NCBI RefSeq assembly: GCF_037975245.1 | Contig: NC_092569.1 | Coordinates: forward strand, 5,230,501-5,294,500 | Direction of reading: 5' to 3' | Source: Apostichopus japonicus | Lineage: Eukaryota; Echinodermata; Holothuroidea; Aspidochirotida; Stichopodidae | Length of the DNA stretch: 64,000 bases | Shown here: positions 47,935 through 59,850 of the stretch, one piece after another | Position numbering within the stretch: position 1 is the first letter of the stretch | Layout: the number at the start of each line of letters is the position of its first letter | Made by a program: the position numbers and the translations under genes | The notes under the pieces: model-generated | What the model was told of the DNA's origin: nothing | What the model saw: the letters and a program-made list of their open reading frames with translations, nothing else | Database searches by the model: none

Positions 47935-50900
47935 AATCGGCAACGCTGTATACAAAGCTCAGGCCCATACACATAATTTTGAGTGCAAGGATAAGGGGGG
48001 GGGAGTTGGGATGGTAAGTTATCGAATTTGTGTCATGGGGAGGGGTCTTCTTAAGTCTGTGACCTATCTGTGATGAGTTCCAAAATATTTTTGTTTGCTA
48101 ATAACAACCGTGAATTAGCTGGGAGATACTTCTCTGACCTTGAAAATGTCAACACTGCCCAACCCTCTCCATATGGGCTTGACACCTATTTATTGACTTT
48201 CATTACTACTTTATTGTTTACTTTTTAACCGTTCCTTATTTTTGTCACTCAATCGTCGAGTCAAGGTTTTCTCCCTCTCAACAGGGTGGAAGGACATTCC
48301 CCCACCCCCTGCCCCTAAGCCCGTTGTGATGGCCATGCGCGAAGCAAATCTTCATATGTATAGACAAATGGCATTCCAGGCAATTCCAGTGATAAAGGTT
48401 CATTGTTTCTTATTATGAAGGTTTCTTATTGGACAAAAGTGGTTCAAATTAGAAAAGATGTATTAGACAATATTCTCTTCAAAAGAGCTGCAAAACATAC
48501 AGGAAACAAAACAAAGCCAAACAAGGGAAAGAATAAAGCAAATAGGACAGAGCAGGATGCAATATGCTAGATTTGTTGTCTCATCATGTTTCTCACACTT
48601 TAAATATGTCATTCTTGTAGAGAAAAGTTTGTTTAAAGAAAGTTAATATAGTAAAAATCAAAACATGAAATTGGATGATAGTCATGCACAAACACAATAT
48701 TCTGAATCTATATCAGACTGGGCAAAGAGTGAAAAAATGATTATACATGGGATCAGGGAGGCAGGAGCCGGGGGGGGGGGGCACTGTCTGTACATACTAT
48801 TTTTAAAATGGCATCCCATATCTTTTTATAGCAAGGTTAACAATAAAGAATCTCAATAAATAGTATTGATAACATACTAACACATCATACATCATATTTA
48901 AGTGATATGGCCGGTGTGTATCGGTTTATAGCATAACGAGTGGTGGTTGTGGAATGAGAAAATGTCCCTCTGATGTTGTGTGCCCACACCCACTTCCTAC
49001 CCCCTGCATGGGGAAATTTAACTGGAATGATGACTCTCCCTTTGTAGCTCTGATGCAACTAAAGATAATCCATGCTTTCTAGAGCATCCTTCAAGCAGGG
49101 AGGTATTGCTTGGTTAGAATGATATACTACTGTCACTCTTCTTCAAACAATATGTACTTGAAACTCTCATAATCCACATGAAGAACATCCTCTTTAGAGT
49201 TTTGTAAAGACCTCAATAAAACCATGCAGAAGTTTCCCTATTAGAATCCCCCCTTGAACTGCTTTCCACAAACAGTAGGATTACCTATAAAATGCTTTAA
49301 TGTGCAACTTGATACCGTCAAAAGTTAAATCTTGATTGTAAATTACAAAATAGAATAGCTGATTCTCATGTATCCAACGGGTTTTTCGTTAAGACTTACA
49401 CAGAAATCCATAACAGCAAAAGTTACAACAGGAAGCAGAATATGGTCGGTTATATGTTTTACTATGAGAACTTATCTTGAACACATTTTCCAGAACCAAG
49501 AAACACGCCTTCGTATTTTTTATTTAATGAAGTAATGAGGTGATAAAGAATTTCGAGCGTCACAACCCTTCAACTTGAACTGCAAATATATGGATTTCCA
49601 CCGAACGACTGGCAGTGAAAAGTCAATGGCCTGTCTTTGCTTAAACATATAGCAGCCGACGAAGTTTTCTCTGATGATATGTTAGAGTGAAAGACAAGAT
49701 TATTGTCGGTAACAAGTTAACTGCTTAGAAAATCGTCTAGACATGTCTTCTGTTAACTTCATACATACTCCCTCCATTGGTGGTCATGCAGAGATGAGAT
49801 ATCAGTACAACCAAATCTGTGCAAAATAAAAGTTGAAAGCAATATTATGAGTAGTGAATGCCACACTGTAAGTCATATATAAAATAAATTATCTTCTTGA
49901 AAAGTTATGTGTAAGCTCCACTACAAAGATAATTAACATTCACCATATTGGTTAAGTGTAGACTGTATAGTGTACAACTGAACTATGCTTAGGCATTGAG
50001 TTAATTGGATGATCTTTTATTGTGACACTTACATGTTTATGGGAATAGTGGGTCCATTTTTTTAATTGGAGATTGCATGTCATAATTTTGGCGCTATATT
50101 GTACAGTTCACTACCAAACCTGAAAAGTTTTAACCACATGAGCCAATACAACATTTGTGACATATTAATGAAATTTAATATCAGAAATTTATCAAATTAG
50201 CTTAAGCTAGGATACAACAGAAGTTTGATGCCTTTTGGTGCTCTATTGATGTATGTGTGCATGGCATGACTGTTTAATGCCGATCAAACATTAATTATCC
50301 TGAATCAGGATCCATGGGGGTTCAAAACACCCTCTGTATGACCCAAATGCAAAAACAAATAATGCTAGCTAACCATTATTATGGTAAAATGTACTATTAT
50401 ACATCATTTTGCATCAAGAGACCTAAACATTGCCTTATTTTGCCAAAACAGAGGGTCCCTCTTCCAGGTTTCAGGAAATATCCCCCCACCACACACACAA
50501 ACACATTTAGCAATTTTCCACAACGGACCTAACAGAGAAATGGTACCAAAACTCAGTTGATACATTATCTCTCTTATCTTGTCGAAGTTCCTGTCAAAAC
50601 AGCCAATCAGTAATAAGTTCACACTTTCTAAACAGAAAAGTTCCCCGTGGTTACAATATCAAACTGTCCAACACCTTTTTGAAAAACAACACACAAAAGG
50701 TGGTGTCTAGCTGTGGAATGTGGTCTTAATTATTTACTCATCATTTGTTTGAACAAATAAACTGTGTCTGCTGCAGTGAAACATGTCCAGCCAAAATCAC
50801 TTATTGGGGATGTAAATTAAATGACGACAATTGTCAGGCTATATGCTACTTAAAAACCAGAGGTGGAACCTTTGCAAGTAAATATAGGAACAAAAACTTC

Positions 50901-51145
50901 TTACATATAAACTTGTTAATGGGGACTTAACCTGCAAAGATTTACAGTACACTTTCTCGGTTCTCACCTACCTTTGTGACCTTTCTGTATGCTTAATACC
51001 TATTTGGAAATGAGTTATACTCAAACACAGCATTCTGCCATGCACTACAAGTTATTTGCATGGTACAAATAACAGATATGATGCCATTCATATTGGAACT
51101 AGTTACTAACTACAGAAAATTGTTCACATTTTAAGACATGCTTAC

Positions 51146-51303
51146 CTCATCATCACATCAGTAATGAAATAAGAAGTTGATGCTGCAGTCTTGTCAGGCA
51201 CTGCCTTAGTCTCAGGCCACTTTGAATAGAAGTCAGACAGTGTTATCATGTACAGTCGATTGGCAGCTGTCACTGGTAGAGGACCAATAAGATCAACACC
51301 AAC
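51146..51303 (-). pseudogene. Ginger-like transposase exon, start of integrase core
   Basis: On the minus strand the exon follows TTCTTAACAG and ends GATGAG before GTAAGCATG. It encodes VGVDLIGPLPVT and ...SDFYSKWPET..., the beginning of the rve/DDE integrase core in Ginger and KRBA2-like proteins. The first catalytic aspartate (in VGVDLIGP) is kept. It joins in frame with the preceding exon, whose last residues LHSIPVTGLWKQ are the usual lead-in to this motif. The next exons, with the second Asp and the Glu, were not found. Confidence 0.75.
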
Positions 51304-51629
51304 CTGTTAAGAAAGAAGACAGCATTTAGGTGCTAATTTAATTTTTTTTACAAGTTGTAGGCTTTGCCTTGACTGTTGTTCTATTCCATTGCTTCATGCT
51401 GTACACAGATCTAGATAAAAACAGTGGGATATCTGATCGAAACAGGGTGTTGGTGGATTTAGGCCAATTATTTTTACCTTGCAAATATGAAAATGTAACT
51501 TACACCATACTGTACCATATATTTACAATCGCTTCAACCACTAAACCAGTAAAATGATACGCCACTTTTTGCAACTTACAATTACATGCCTATATTGATG
51601 GTTGCTCTGCAGTTAGGCCAGAGTGTGGC

Positions 51630-51865
51630 TTAAAGGTTTGCTGTATAGGCCCTAAATATGCCAAATTTTCACTTTGGACAAAATTCTGTAAGTATGTTTA
51701 CATCCCTGAAGGAAATTTACCTCACTGGGACATTCAATCATCTCGTGTCATCATTTAGAATGTCTGAGCACAATTTAAAGGGTTATTACCCCCAGAAAAG
51801 TACTTTTTGAAAACTTCTAGCAACTAAAGTGGCCAAAATTTAGGGCCAATACAGACTACCGTTAA
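51630..51865. mobile_element. TTAA-flanked MITE nested in the Ginger-like intron
   Basis: The left end reads TTAAAGGTTTGCTGTATAGG, and the inverse of the right end reads TTAACGGTAGTCTGTATTGG. The similarity continues for about 28 bp into GGCCCTAAAT. TTAA at both ends is the target duplication used by Kolobok and piggyBac elements. It is 236 bp including both TTAAs and non-coding. A second copy is at 62945-63198. It sits between two transposase exons, so it inserted after the host element. Confidence 0.75.
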
Positions 51866-51969
51866 ACTTGTAAATGTTTAATTTGTCCAGAAAGAATGAC
51901 ATTAACTAAACTAAACCTTCACGGCATACTGCGGACATCCTGTGCAATTAAAACAGATTGAATATTTAC

Positions 51970-52146
51970 CTGTTTCCATAATCCAGTTACAGGAATGCTA
52001 TGGAGACTTGTTCGTAGGTCTACATGACAATGACGCTTTGACATCCTGTTGAACATAACTTGTTACATCAACGTTGATAGTTTTCCAATAGAATCTAGAC
52101 AATAGACATACTCTGTTGTCTGGTTTATCTATGCAAAGATGAACAC
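51970..52146 (-). pseudogene. Ginger-like transposase exon, HHCC zinc-finger region
   Basis: The exon follows a pyrimidine-rich TTATCTCTTTGAAG and ends AAACAG before GTAAAT. It encodes VHLCIDK and RFYWKTINVDVTSYVQQ, matching the integrase N-terminal zinc-finger segment. After a one-base frameshift it continues to SLHSIPVTGLWKQ. The expected second CxxC pair is destroyed near the frameshift, so the exon is not functional as it stands. Confidence 0.7.
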
Positions 52147-52965
52147 CTTCAAAGAGATAAGAAAATTCATGATCAAAGGAGATATCATGTTTTTTTGCCC
52201 CCCCCCCAAAAAAAACACACAAACAAACAAACACACAAATATATGGGCTGCAGGATTGGTAGTTCTAGCTGAAGTGCCTTAAAATTGAATTACAACTCTA
52301 TATCAGTGTTTGAAATGGAATATTCCCATTATTGTACACATTGCATGGCCACAATTGGGGTCTATAGATATTTAAGAAGTTTTCTTCTGCAGTGATGTTT
52401 GGCATGTAGAGAATATGCCACACCTAAAAAAAGTACTACCAGGCCTTCAATATCTGTTCTTACCAACCAAAATTAATGAACGTGAATTTATTATGTACAG
52501 TATTAGTGCCACTTTCCTCTAGAAGTAGGCTCGGCTATATGCTATAGTCCAATAACTGCATTTTATAGTGTCCCATGCATGCAAACCAGACTAGCTCTCT
52601 AAGCTTTAGTAATCTGTTGTTATCTTTTATGATAGGCAGGGCGATTAAAGGTGGAAATTTATAATAATTGTCACAAAAATTTGTTTGGGTAAATTTGTTT
52701 GGGTAAACAATTGGGTAAACAAAACGAAAAGAAATAGGCCCTAATAACTTTGCTCAAGCATACAACTGATTATAATGTTGCACAAGCAATTGCTTGACTT
52801 TTGCGAATGAGTGTTTACAACTAACCAAACGTGGTAAAAGAATATCATGATTTGTTCACCAAAAAGATCCTAGAGGCCTGGTTATAGTTTAACTGTGGAA
52901 TGGCCGTTCGCCATTTAACAACCAAAGGCATATTGTGTATCCTATACTGTAAGTTACAGACATTA

Positions 52966-53288
52966 CCTTATAGATGTCACTAGTCAGTGTGAGCTGCTTC
53001 GATTTGGGCGAGTTGAGTAGCCCTAGATAGCAACACTTTCCTTCAATTTCGGTACGCAAGAGTTCCATTTTCAGCCAGTCTGAAAGACTGACTTTGTCTC
53101 CGTAAGATTCTTCTCTGTTTTATTCTTGTAAACCTACTTGGATAGCTCTCATCTCTTAGAATATCCGCAATTTGTCTCACGTTTTCTGCTAGCTTTTCCG
53201 TTTTTAGTTGTCGCACGACTTTACTGCAAAATATACGGAAGCCGAAATGCGACAATTTGCTAATAATACGGATACTGCCAGAGTCCAT
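52966..53288 (-). pseudogene. Ginger-like transposase first exon
   Basis: The ATG at 53288 (MDSGSIRIISK...) lies about 270 bp inside the right end, directly after the inverted repeat. The frame includes SYPSRFTRIKQRRILRRQSQ and FRLAENGTLAYR, matching the segment that precedes the zinc finger in gypsy-type and KRBA2-like integrases (Tyr-Pro, basic arginine-rich run, then Gly-x-Leu-x-Tyr). It hits a stop at about 53043. Another frame, starting inside it, continues to CCYLGLLNSPKSKQLTL and reaches a donor at 52965 (AAG followed by GTAATG). A frameshift within the exon is the simplest reading. Confidence 0.55.
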
Positions 53289-53289
53289 T

Positions 53290-53561
53290 ACTAATTAAAT
53301 TTTTGCTACTCGGACGTACATGCTACGGCGGACATTGTGTTCAGGGGGACACAATTTACAACAAAATATATGACCGTCAAATAATGTCCCCCTCCGTGTA
53401 ACCATAGCATATTCTGTCTGGGGAGACAGTCTGTACCAACTGGCCTTGTACAATAGGTCCGGGGAGACCAAACGTACTGGTAAATCCAGTATAAACTGTC
53501 CTGTGGGACCGGGACAGTTTATACTGAATATGGAATATTTGCGACAGTTTGTACTGCTACA
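53290..53561. repeat. Right terminal inverted repeat of the Ginger-like element
   Basis: Inverted, it begins TGTAGCAGTACAAACTGTC and contains repeated (A/T)CTGTC and GTCC modules that parallel the left end, including an AGACAGAATATGCTATGG segment. The transposase ATG follows it directly, so the repeat probably also carries the promoter. Confidence 0.6.
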
Positions 53562-53565
53562 CCGG

Positions 53566-55748
53566 CGTTATTCCAGGCTAGCATGCTTCAAAAGCACTGA
53601 CCGGTCTTGGTTTTGAATTGTAATTTGGCTACATCTTAAAGGGCTATCATAATTTAACATATAGACCTACCAAAACTGCTGAAAGACAGTGTGCGGTAGC
53701 TATACCCCCCCCCCCCCACCACCACCCAACCCCTAAATAATATTGGTCGGTTCATTCATGATTTGGTCGAACGGAAACACCTACAAGGAAAATTTGAACT
53801 AACCAGCATTTTGAGTTATATGAACAAGATGCATGAACTTGAACTATACACCGTTGTTACGTATTACAATACCATCTTTTGGCGAGTAACTTTAGTCACG
53901 TGATCGAATCACCTTTCTGTCGAGTCGTCGTTTGAATGCCAACATGAAATCAATCACGAATATTTACGTGCACTTTTATGCAACATTTACTGCGGTATGT
54001 CAATCGTTGCTTTGGAGGCAAGTGTGAAAAGGTTAACCGTAATCTGCAGAAATTTGAACGATGAACTAACGATGCCCTGGTTTTTTGACGGATGGGGGTG
54101 TTAATGCACCTCTTCGATGTAAATGAAGTTCACCTTATACAGAAACGAACACGGATATAAATAATTATCTGTCTGTTTTGAGATTTTTATGTTTCATATC
54201 GGCTTTGCGGAAGTGTTTCTTTCTTGGTAAACATTAAATGCGCCTTGTTTAAATATTACCGCCGTGAGCTTTCCTCAAATATACAAGAAGACGGAATCCA
54301 ATTTTGGAAACTTGGGCCGTACGTAGCTGAACCGGAAGGTTAAAAGTGTATGTATATACACTCGTCTTAGATTGAACCGTTATGAACCTGCATGTACAAA
54401 ACATAAAGCAATTATCACTCTCAAAATTGTTATTATTTGTCAGTGCAGGCTTCTTATGCAATTTACTTTAAGATTGAAATGTTTATTGCTGTGATTACAT
54501 CCCGGGAATTGCGTAAGGGTGGGTGATTTGGGTGGGATAGGGGTAGAGGCCGAGGGCCATGACCCCCAACATCAGTCTGGGAATGTTTTTTATCCAGTCG
54601 GGGAAAGGATAAGACCGCTTCTCCTGGCCGAGAACGCCATCAAAGACGGGTCAAGAGGTCTGGCGTATACAACCCCAATTTCAAACTCACAAACAAAATA
54701 AAAAAGGATTAGCCAGCACGACCATTTCACCTTACTTTCTTCTTGGAGTCGGCATTAACGTCCCCAGGGCCACAAGGTCTCCTGGATCCACTCCTGGTCC
54801 TTTCATTAAGGTCCATGGCCCTATACCAAAACCAGTCGAGGGATCATAAGGACATGACCGCCCCCTTATCTTTAAAAGCCTTCGCTGATGTGAACATTTT
54901 GTGTTCGAGAGATTTGCCCGTGCACGTATTGATCCAACAAACTATGACGTTTAAACACTCGGGATTAATCTCTTGACTAAATCCAGTAATAACAGCGAGC
55001 AGAAGAAAATGAATCACCCTATTACATTTTGAAAACTGAAATAAAACACCACCCTGCCGTGATTGTTTCATCTCTACCACCACACATCCCTCCCACCATT
55101 ACCCCACCCCTCCCCCACCATTCACAACTTCCTACATCTTTCCCTCATGTATACTTAGTCTGCCTTTGAAAGAATGTAAGTCATGTTATGATTGAAGATC
55201 GGGTCCTCATATCTTTAAACATGTATGGATTCGTAGATCAGTAATGTAACGAGATGTTGTCCCCTCCCATTCCCCTTACCCCTCCCCCTCCCACTCTCTT
55301 TGATCTCTGAAAGAATCGAAAACAATCGTAAACCTATACTGCGCATAAACGCTTCAGTCATAGATGTAATCAGTTGTATATCTTCCTCATACTATAGGAT
55401 ATACGTGTGCCAAATGTGGTAACTTCTAGGAACCACACGGGTGCATTACTAGGTCGGAATTTCCGGAAAGGAAAGTAGTTAAATCATAAATTATTATAAA
55501 TTATATTATAAAATGAGTATTATGTAACGGTTACTTCCTTGAGCGGACCCAGTGTGGAAACATTTGATGAACATAAGTGAGGCCTTCAGATTGAGATCAA
55601 CCATAACAGAATAAACCAAAGGTAGTTCCCACGGAAAGTAATCATTTCTTCCGATTCAGATTTCCTTGCAAGATCGCTACGTATTTAGTTTCAGGGTAAA
55701 AAATATATATGTTATTTAACATTTATCGCTTTTTGTTGTTGTTAATGT
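53566..55748. other. Intergenic DNA, no gene recognised
   Basis: No gene supported. C-runs lie at 53706-53718 and near 55085-55115. ORFs at 54519-55083 lack domains. A possible donor (AAGAAA then GTAAGG on the minus strand near 54735) was seen without a convincing exon. Confidence 0.35.
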
Positions 55749-56190
55749 GTGACCGATGTCTATAGCTTATGCAAGTAATACGTACATGGCAAGAAGCCGC
55801 CACCCTACCCCCCCCCCCCCAACAAAAAGAGGGGAACAGAAAGAAAGGGGGGATAATAAAAGGAAAGTTAGAAAGTGACTTCATTTTTAAAAAGAGAAAA
55901 GAAATATTGTTGCACCTACCTAGAACTTTGTTTTCTTCAAATTTGGTTTAATATGTGATTAATATTATTCACAGTAATTAAAGTTTTTGGTTTGCTATTC
56001 TGTTTTAAATTGTGTGACCGATGCCTACATGGAGTTTATGAAATTAAAACGTACATGGCCAGAAGCCAAAACAAACAAAAAAAAAAGGGGGGGGGGAGGG
56101 AGAGGAATGAAAAAGAGACTTACTTTTTTAAAGAAGAGAATACAAAATCGTTGCATACATTTAGGCCTATATTATGTTCAAATTTATTAC
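55749..56190 (+). repeat. Old tandem duplication of a 265-bp unit
   Basis: The unit starting GTGACCGATGTCTA at 55749 recurs at 56014 (GTGACCGATGCCTA), with the motifs ACGTACATGGC(A/C)AGAAGCC, a C- or G/A-homopolymer, GAGACTTACTTTTTTAAA-like and TCAAATTT in the same order. Both copies drifted heavily in the homopolymer region. Confidence 0.65.
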
Positions 56191-58430
56191 TACGCAGGTA
56201 AGAGGGTTTGATTCTCTCTTAAAGTGAAGTATAAAAGTCCGCATATTATACAGCCGACCTCACATGCATGAAGCTTTTACAGATCAGATGGCATATTACT
56301 TGAAAAACCGTTAAGAACTTTGTAATGCTCATCAAATGCGTCTTTTCAGCAAAAATGCAGAAACGTTTATAATGACGTAGGGCTATATATGATAACGTAA
56401 ATGAAAGTAAATTCTACAGAGTGCCTTCGCTTTTTCGTTTTTTATTTCCGATTCGTAAAGTCATTAATTAGTAAGATTCTCTTTAGCGTTTTGGCGATAT
56501 ATTTTGTCACCTGCAGAACAGTATAGAAACCATTCAATCGGATAGTTCTTCTATTAATATGACGTTTAAACCTGGAGACAAAAGTCATTTATTTTCACAA
56601 ATGAAGAAACAGTTTGCTTAAAACTGTATTTTGTGTTCAAAATCAGTGTGTGAATATTGTTTTTATTATTATTTTCAACATTCCTATCACACTTATTGTT
56701 ACATGATGTTGTTTTTTTTTAAATTTGTAATTTTTTTTAAAATCATGTTCACAATTTTACAGTAATATGCCCTAACGTGTCTTGTCGCTCTAACTTGTTC
56801 GAGACGATGTTTACTCTCGAGCAAGAGTCGTTGAATTGATCAAGTTTCATATTTGGTATACTGAGCTCAGAAAAATTAAAGAAGTAGCGAAATAATTCCT
56901 TATAAGAGAGCTGAATGATCGACCATCAGTTTTCAATTATTGGAAGAACACACCTTTAGCTGAAAAATCTACTTAGGGGCTGTAACATTGTCAATCAATC
57001 AATGTGATTGTTGATACTGAGCTATGGAGTGTTTTCAGATGATATAGATGTTAAAGATTTGAACGAAACCGAATGTATTGTACTCATTTTTTCATGTTTA
57101 TTGATATTACGTCTCGCCTTGATTGAGTTTATTAGCCACATGTTGTATTAGGAAACGAACAATAACCCCGAGTACTAACGTCGGCAAGCTCTCTTGGTAG
57201 GACTAAGCACAAACACCGATAATACTGTTATCCGGAGACCACCGGTTCGAATCATTTTAGCCAAAATATAATTTCTTTTGTTGCTCTTTTCAATTTTATT
57301 TTAAGAATTAACAGACTTTCCAAACGTTTTAATAATATATGATGTGACATTAGCGAAAGAAATAACAAAAATTTAATAATATTATGTATGTGCTTAAGAC
57401 TTAAGAGTACCTACCGGTATTGGATAGAGAGAGAGAGAGAGGGGGGGGGGGGGGGAGTTATTAGATGCACGCAGACGCAACTTAACTACTTTAAAGGTTT
57501 CGGCGACTGTACTTTCCGGATAACCGTCAATCTCTTATCGAGACTAGACTCGGACGATATTATGGTTTCTCAAAGGAATAGCTTTAGATGCTCTTTCGTT
57601 CAACGTACTTTTAAGGTGGTCCTCTCTTTTTTCCTTCTCTTTTCCTCCTTTTGCCCCCTGTCTCCCAGGTAGGCTTTGATAGAATGTAAACGAGGGGTCA
57701 AGAAATGAGCTCTCCGCGGCACCTCAATGAGAAGCTCAAAGGTGCTTCCGAAAATCGTGTAAAAACGTGCCTTGTTAACTTAATATGCTTTAAAAACATA
57801 AACGAAATCACATAAATGTATGATGAATTAACTCTTGCCCAAGTTCTTTCGTGGAGTTTATAAGAAACCCTCAAAGATCATTTAGAAACATTTTGTGGGC
57901 TCACTAAAGCTCCCCTGTTTGCCTGTTGAACTTTTGATTAACTTCTTTTACTTTGCAGGAAGTTAAGTTAGATTACTGTAGTTGAGAAAAGCTTTTAACC
58001 GGAAATTACGAAGAAGGTATGAACTTGATTTAACCAGAGCCTTATTTGTATGAGCTCAGAGTTGATCTTATAAGTCTCTAAAGCAAACCTTTCAACTGAA
58101 GTAGTCCGAAAATTTGAGAAAATTAAAACACCCAAATTTTTTTCAAAATGTAGGCTTACTTACTGTAGGCCTATGATTGCGTTGACTCCACCACATTATA
58201 CAAAGTGGATAATGTTCCTGGAAAGATTACATGTTACTTTAGTCCATGAGAAATCGCAACACGGATTGACGAAATTGGAAAATGTTAAAAGTCTGATATA
58301 CGAGAAAGACAAACTTTATATTAAGTCGGTGGGACACAGAGTCTTTCTAATGTGTAAAAAAATCGATATAGTGAAAAACTATACTTTTCATTATCCATAT
58401 CATTCGTACCATGAATGATTGTAGCGTGGT
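56191..58430. other. Gene-poor stretch
   Basis: No gene supported. A degenerate tRNA-like patch at about 57189-57260 carries CCGGTTCGAATCATTTT (box-B-like), possibly a SINE head. A GA tract followed by a G-run lies at 57426-57457. The 81-codon ORF at 58173-58418 has no recognisable domain. Confidence 0.4.
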
Positions 58431-58730
58431 AGTCATGATAGCTTTAGATTGGTATCATGATTAATCATGGTAGCTTTATATTAGGACCATGATAGCTTTA
58501 TTAGGATCATGATAGCTTTATATTGATATTATGCTAGCTATATATTGGTATCATGATAGCTTCTAATTGATAGCTTTAGACAAGTTGGTATCATGATAGT
58601 TTTATCTTGATATCATGCTAGCTATATATTGGGATCATGATAGACTTAGGCCTATATTGATATCATGGTAGCTTTATATTAGGACCATGATAGCTTTAAA
58701 TTAGGATCATGGTAGCTTGATATTGGGAAT
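58431..58730 (+). repeat. 22-bp tandem array
   Basis: About twelve head-to-tail units of consensus TCATGATAGCTTTATATTGG plus two bases. Variants include TCATGCTAGCTATATATTGG, and a few units carry short insertions. Units are diverged, indicating an old minisatellite. Confidence 0.85.
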
Positions 58731-58899
58731 ACATAGAGTGACCGTGTTTCAGTATAGCATCGCTTATCGATGGAATTTGACATTCTCTGACAGAATGTTT
58801 ATAATCTCATTATCACGCAGCTCAGTATAGAGCATCAACCTTTTTTAGCTTTTCCTTTCCTTATTTGCATCATTAATATTCTGTGTTTCAATCAGTCAA

Positions 58900-59850
58900 A
58901 TTTTGATTCGTGATTACATTGTGTATAATTACATTCATTGTACCTCGAAGGTTCATTTGGCATCACATATAAGGTGTACCTGATTACACATAATAACACT
59001 TACGCCTGCACTTTGATTGTTCATTTATAGGATTACATATTATGTGTGTATGATTACACGTGGTTAACACTAAAGCCAGTACCTCGATTGTTCATTTATG
59101 ATTACGTGTAGTGTGTGGATGATTACATACAGTAGCACTAATGTTTGTACTGTGATTGTTCATTTGGGATTACATATAATGTGTGTATGGTCACATATGA
59201 AAGCCTGTACCTCGATTGTTCATTTGGGATTACATGTAATGTGTGTATATGTTTATAAAAACGATCAACACTAAAGCCTGTACCTCGGTTATTCATTTTG
59301 GATTACGTGAGTAGCGTGTGTATGGTCACATATACGGTAAACACCAAAGCCTGAACCTCGATTGTTCATTTGGGATTACATGTAGCGCGTGTATGGTTAC
59401 ATATACGGTTAACACTAAAGACTGCACCTCGATTGTTCATTTGGGATTACATGTAGCGCGTGTATGGTTACATATACGGTTAACACTAAAGCCTGCACCT
59501 CGATTGTTCATTTGGGATTACATGTAGCGCGTGTATGGTTACATATACGGTTAACACTAAAGCCTGTTCCTCGATTGTTCATTTGGGATTACGAATAGCG
59601 TGTGTATGGTTACATATACGGTTAACACTAAAGCCTGCACCTCGATTGTTCATTTGGGATTACGAATAGCGTGTGTATGGTTACATATACGGTTAACACT
59701 AAAGCCTGCACCTCGATTGTTCATTTGGGATTACATGTAGCACGTGTATGGTTACATATATATACGGTTAACACTAAAGCCTGCACCTCGATTGTTTATT
59801 TGGGATTACATGTAGCGTGTGCATTGTTACATATAAGGTTCACACTAATG
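58900..59850 (+). repeat. 71-bp minisatellite
   Basis: About thirteen tandem copies. The unit contains TCGATTGTTCATTTGGGATT, a TGTAGCGCGTGTATGG segment and CGGTTAACACTAAAGCCTGC. From 59361 on, the spacing is 71-72 bp and copies are nearly identical. The leftmost copies (58.9-59.3 kb) are diverged and vary in length, the pattern of an array homogenised at one end. The Cys/His/Leu-rich ORFs across it repeat with the array and are not genes. Confidence 0.9.

Larger units (their letters stand above)
47178..53561 (-). mobile_element. Decayed Ginger1-like DNA transposon
   Basis: The left end starts TGTGACAGTACAGAGTGTCC; the right end, inverted, starts TGTAGCAGTACAAACTGTC. CCGG lies directly outside both ends (47174-47177 and 53562-53565). 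TGTNR tips, 4-bp duplications and long imperfect inverted repeats (about 200-270 bp, rich in GTACAGAATGTCC-like modules) fit the Ginger1 superfamily, whose transposase resembles gypsy integrases. Three integrase-like exons with splice sites lie on the minus strand. Frameshifts and missing catalytic exons show it cannot encode its own transposase. A TTAA-type MITE is nested in an intron. Confidence 0.75.

Noticed and set aside
57189-57260. Second tRNA-derived SINE
   Set aside because: Only a box-B-like motif is clear; box A, body and tail cannot be defined, so it is noted within the surrounding gap entry only.
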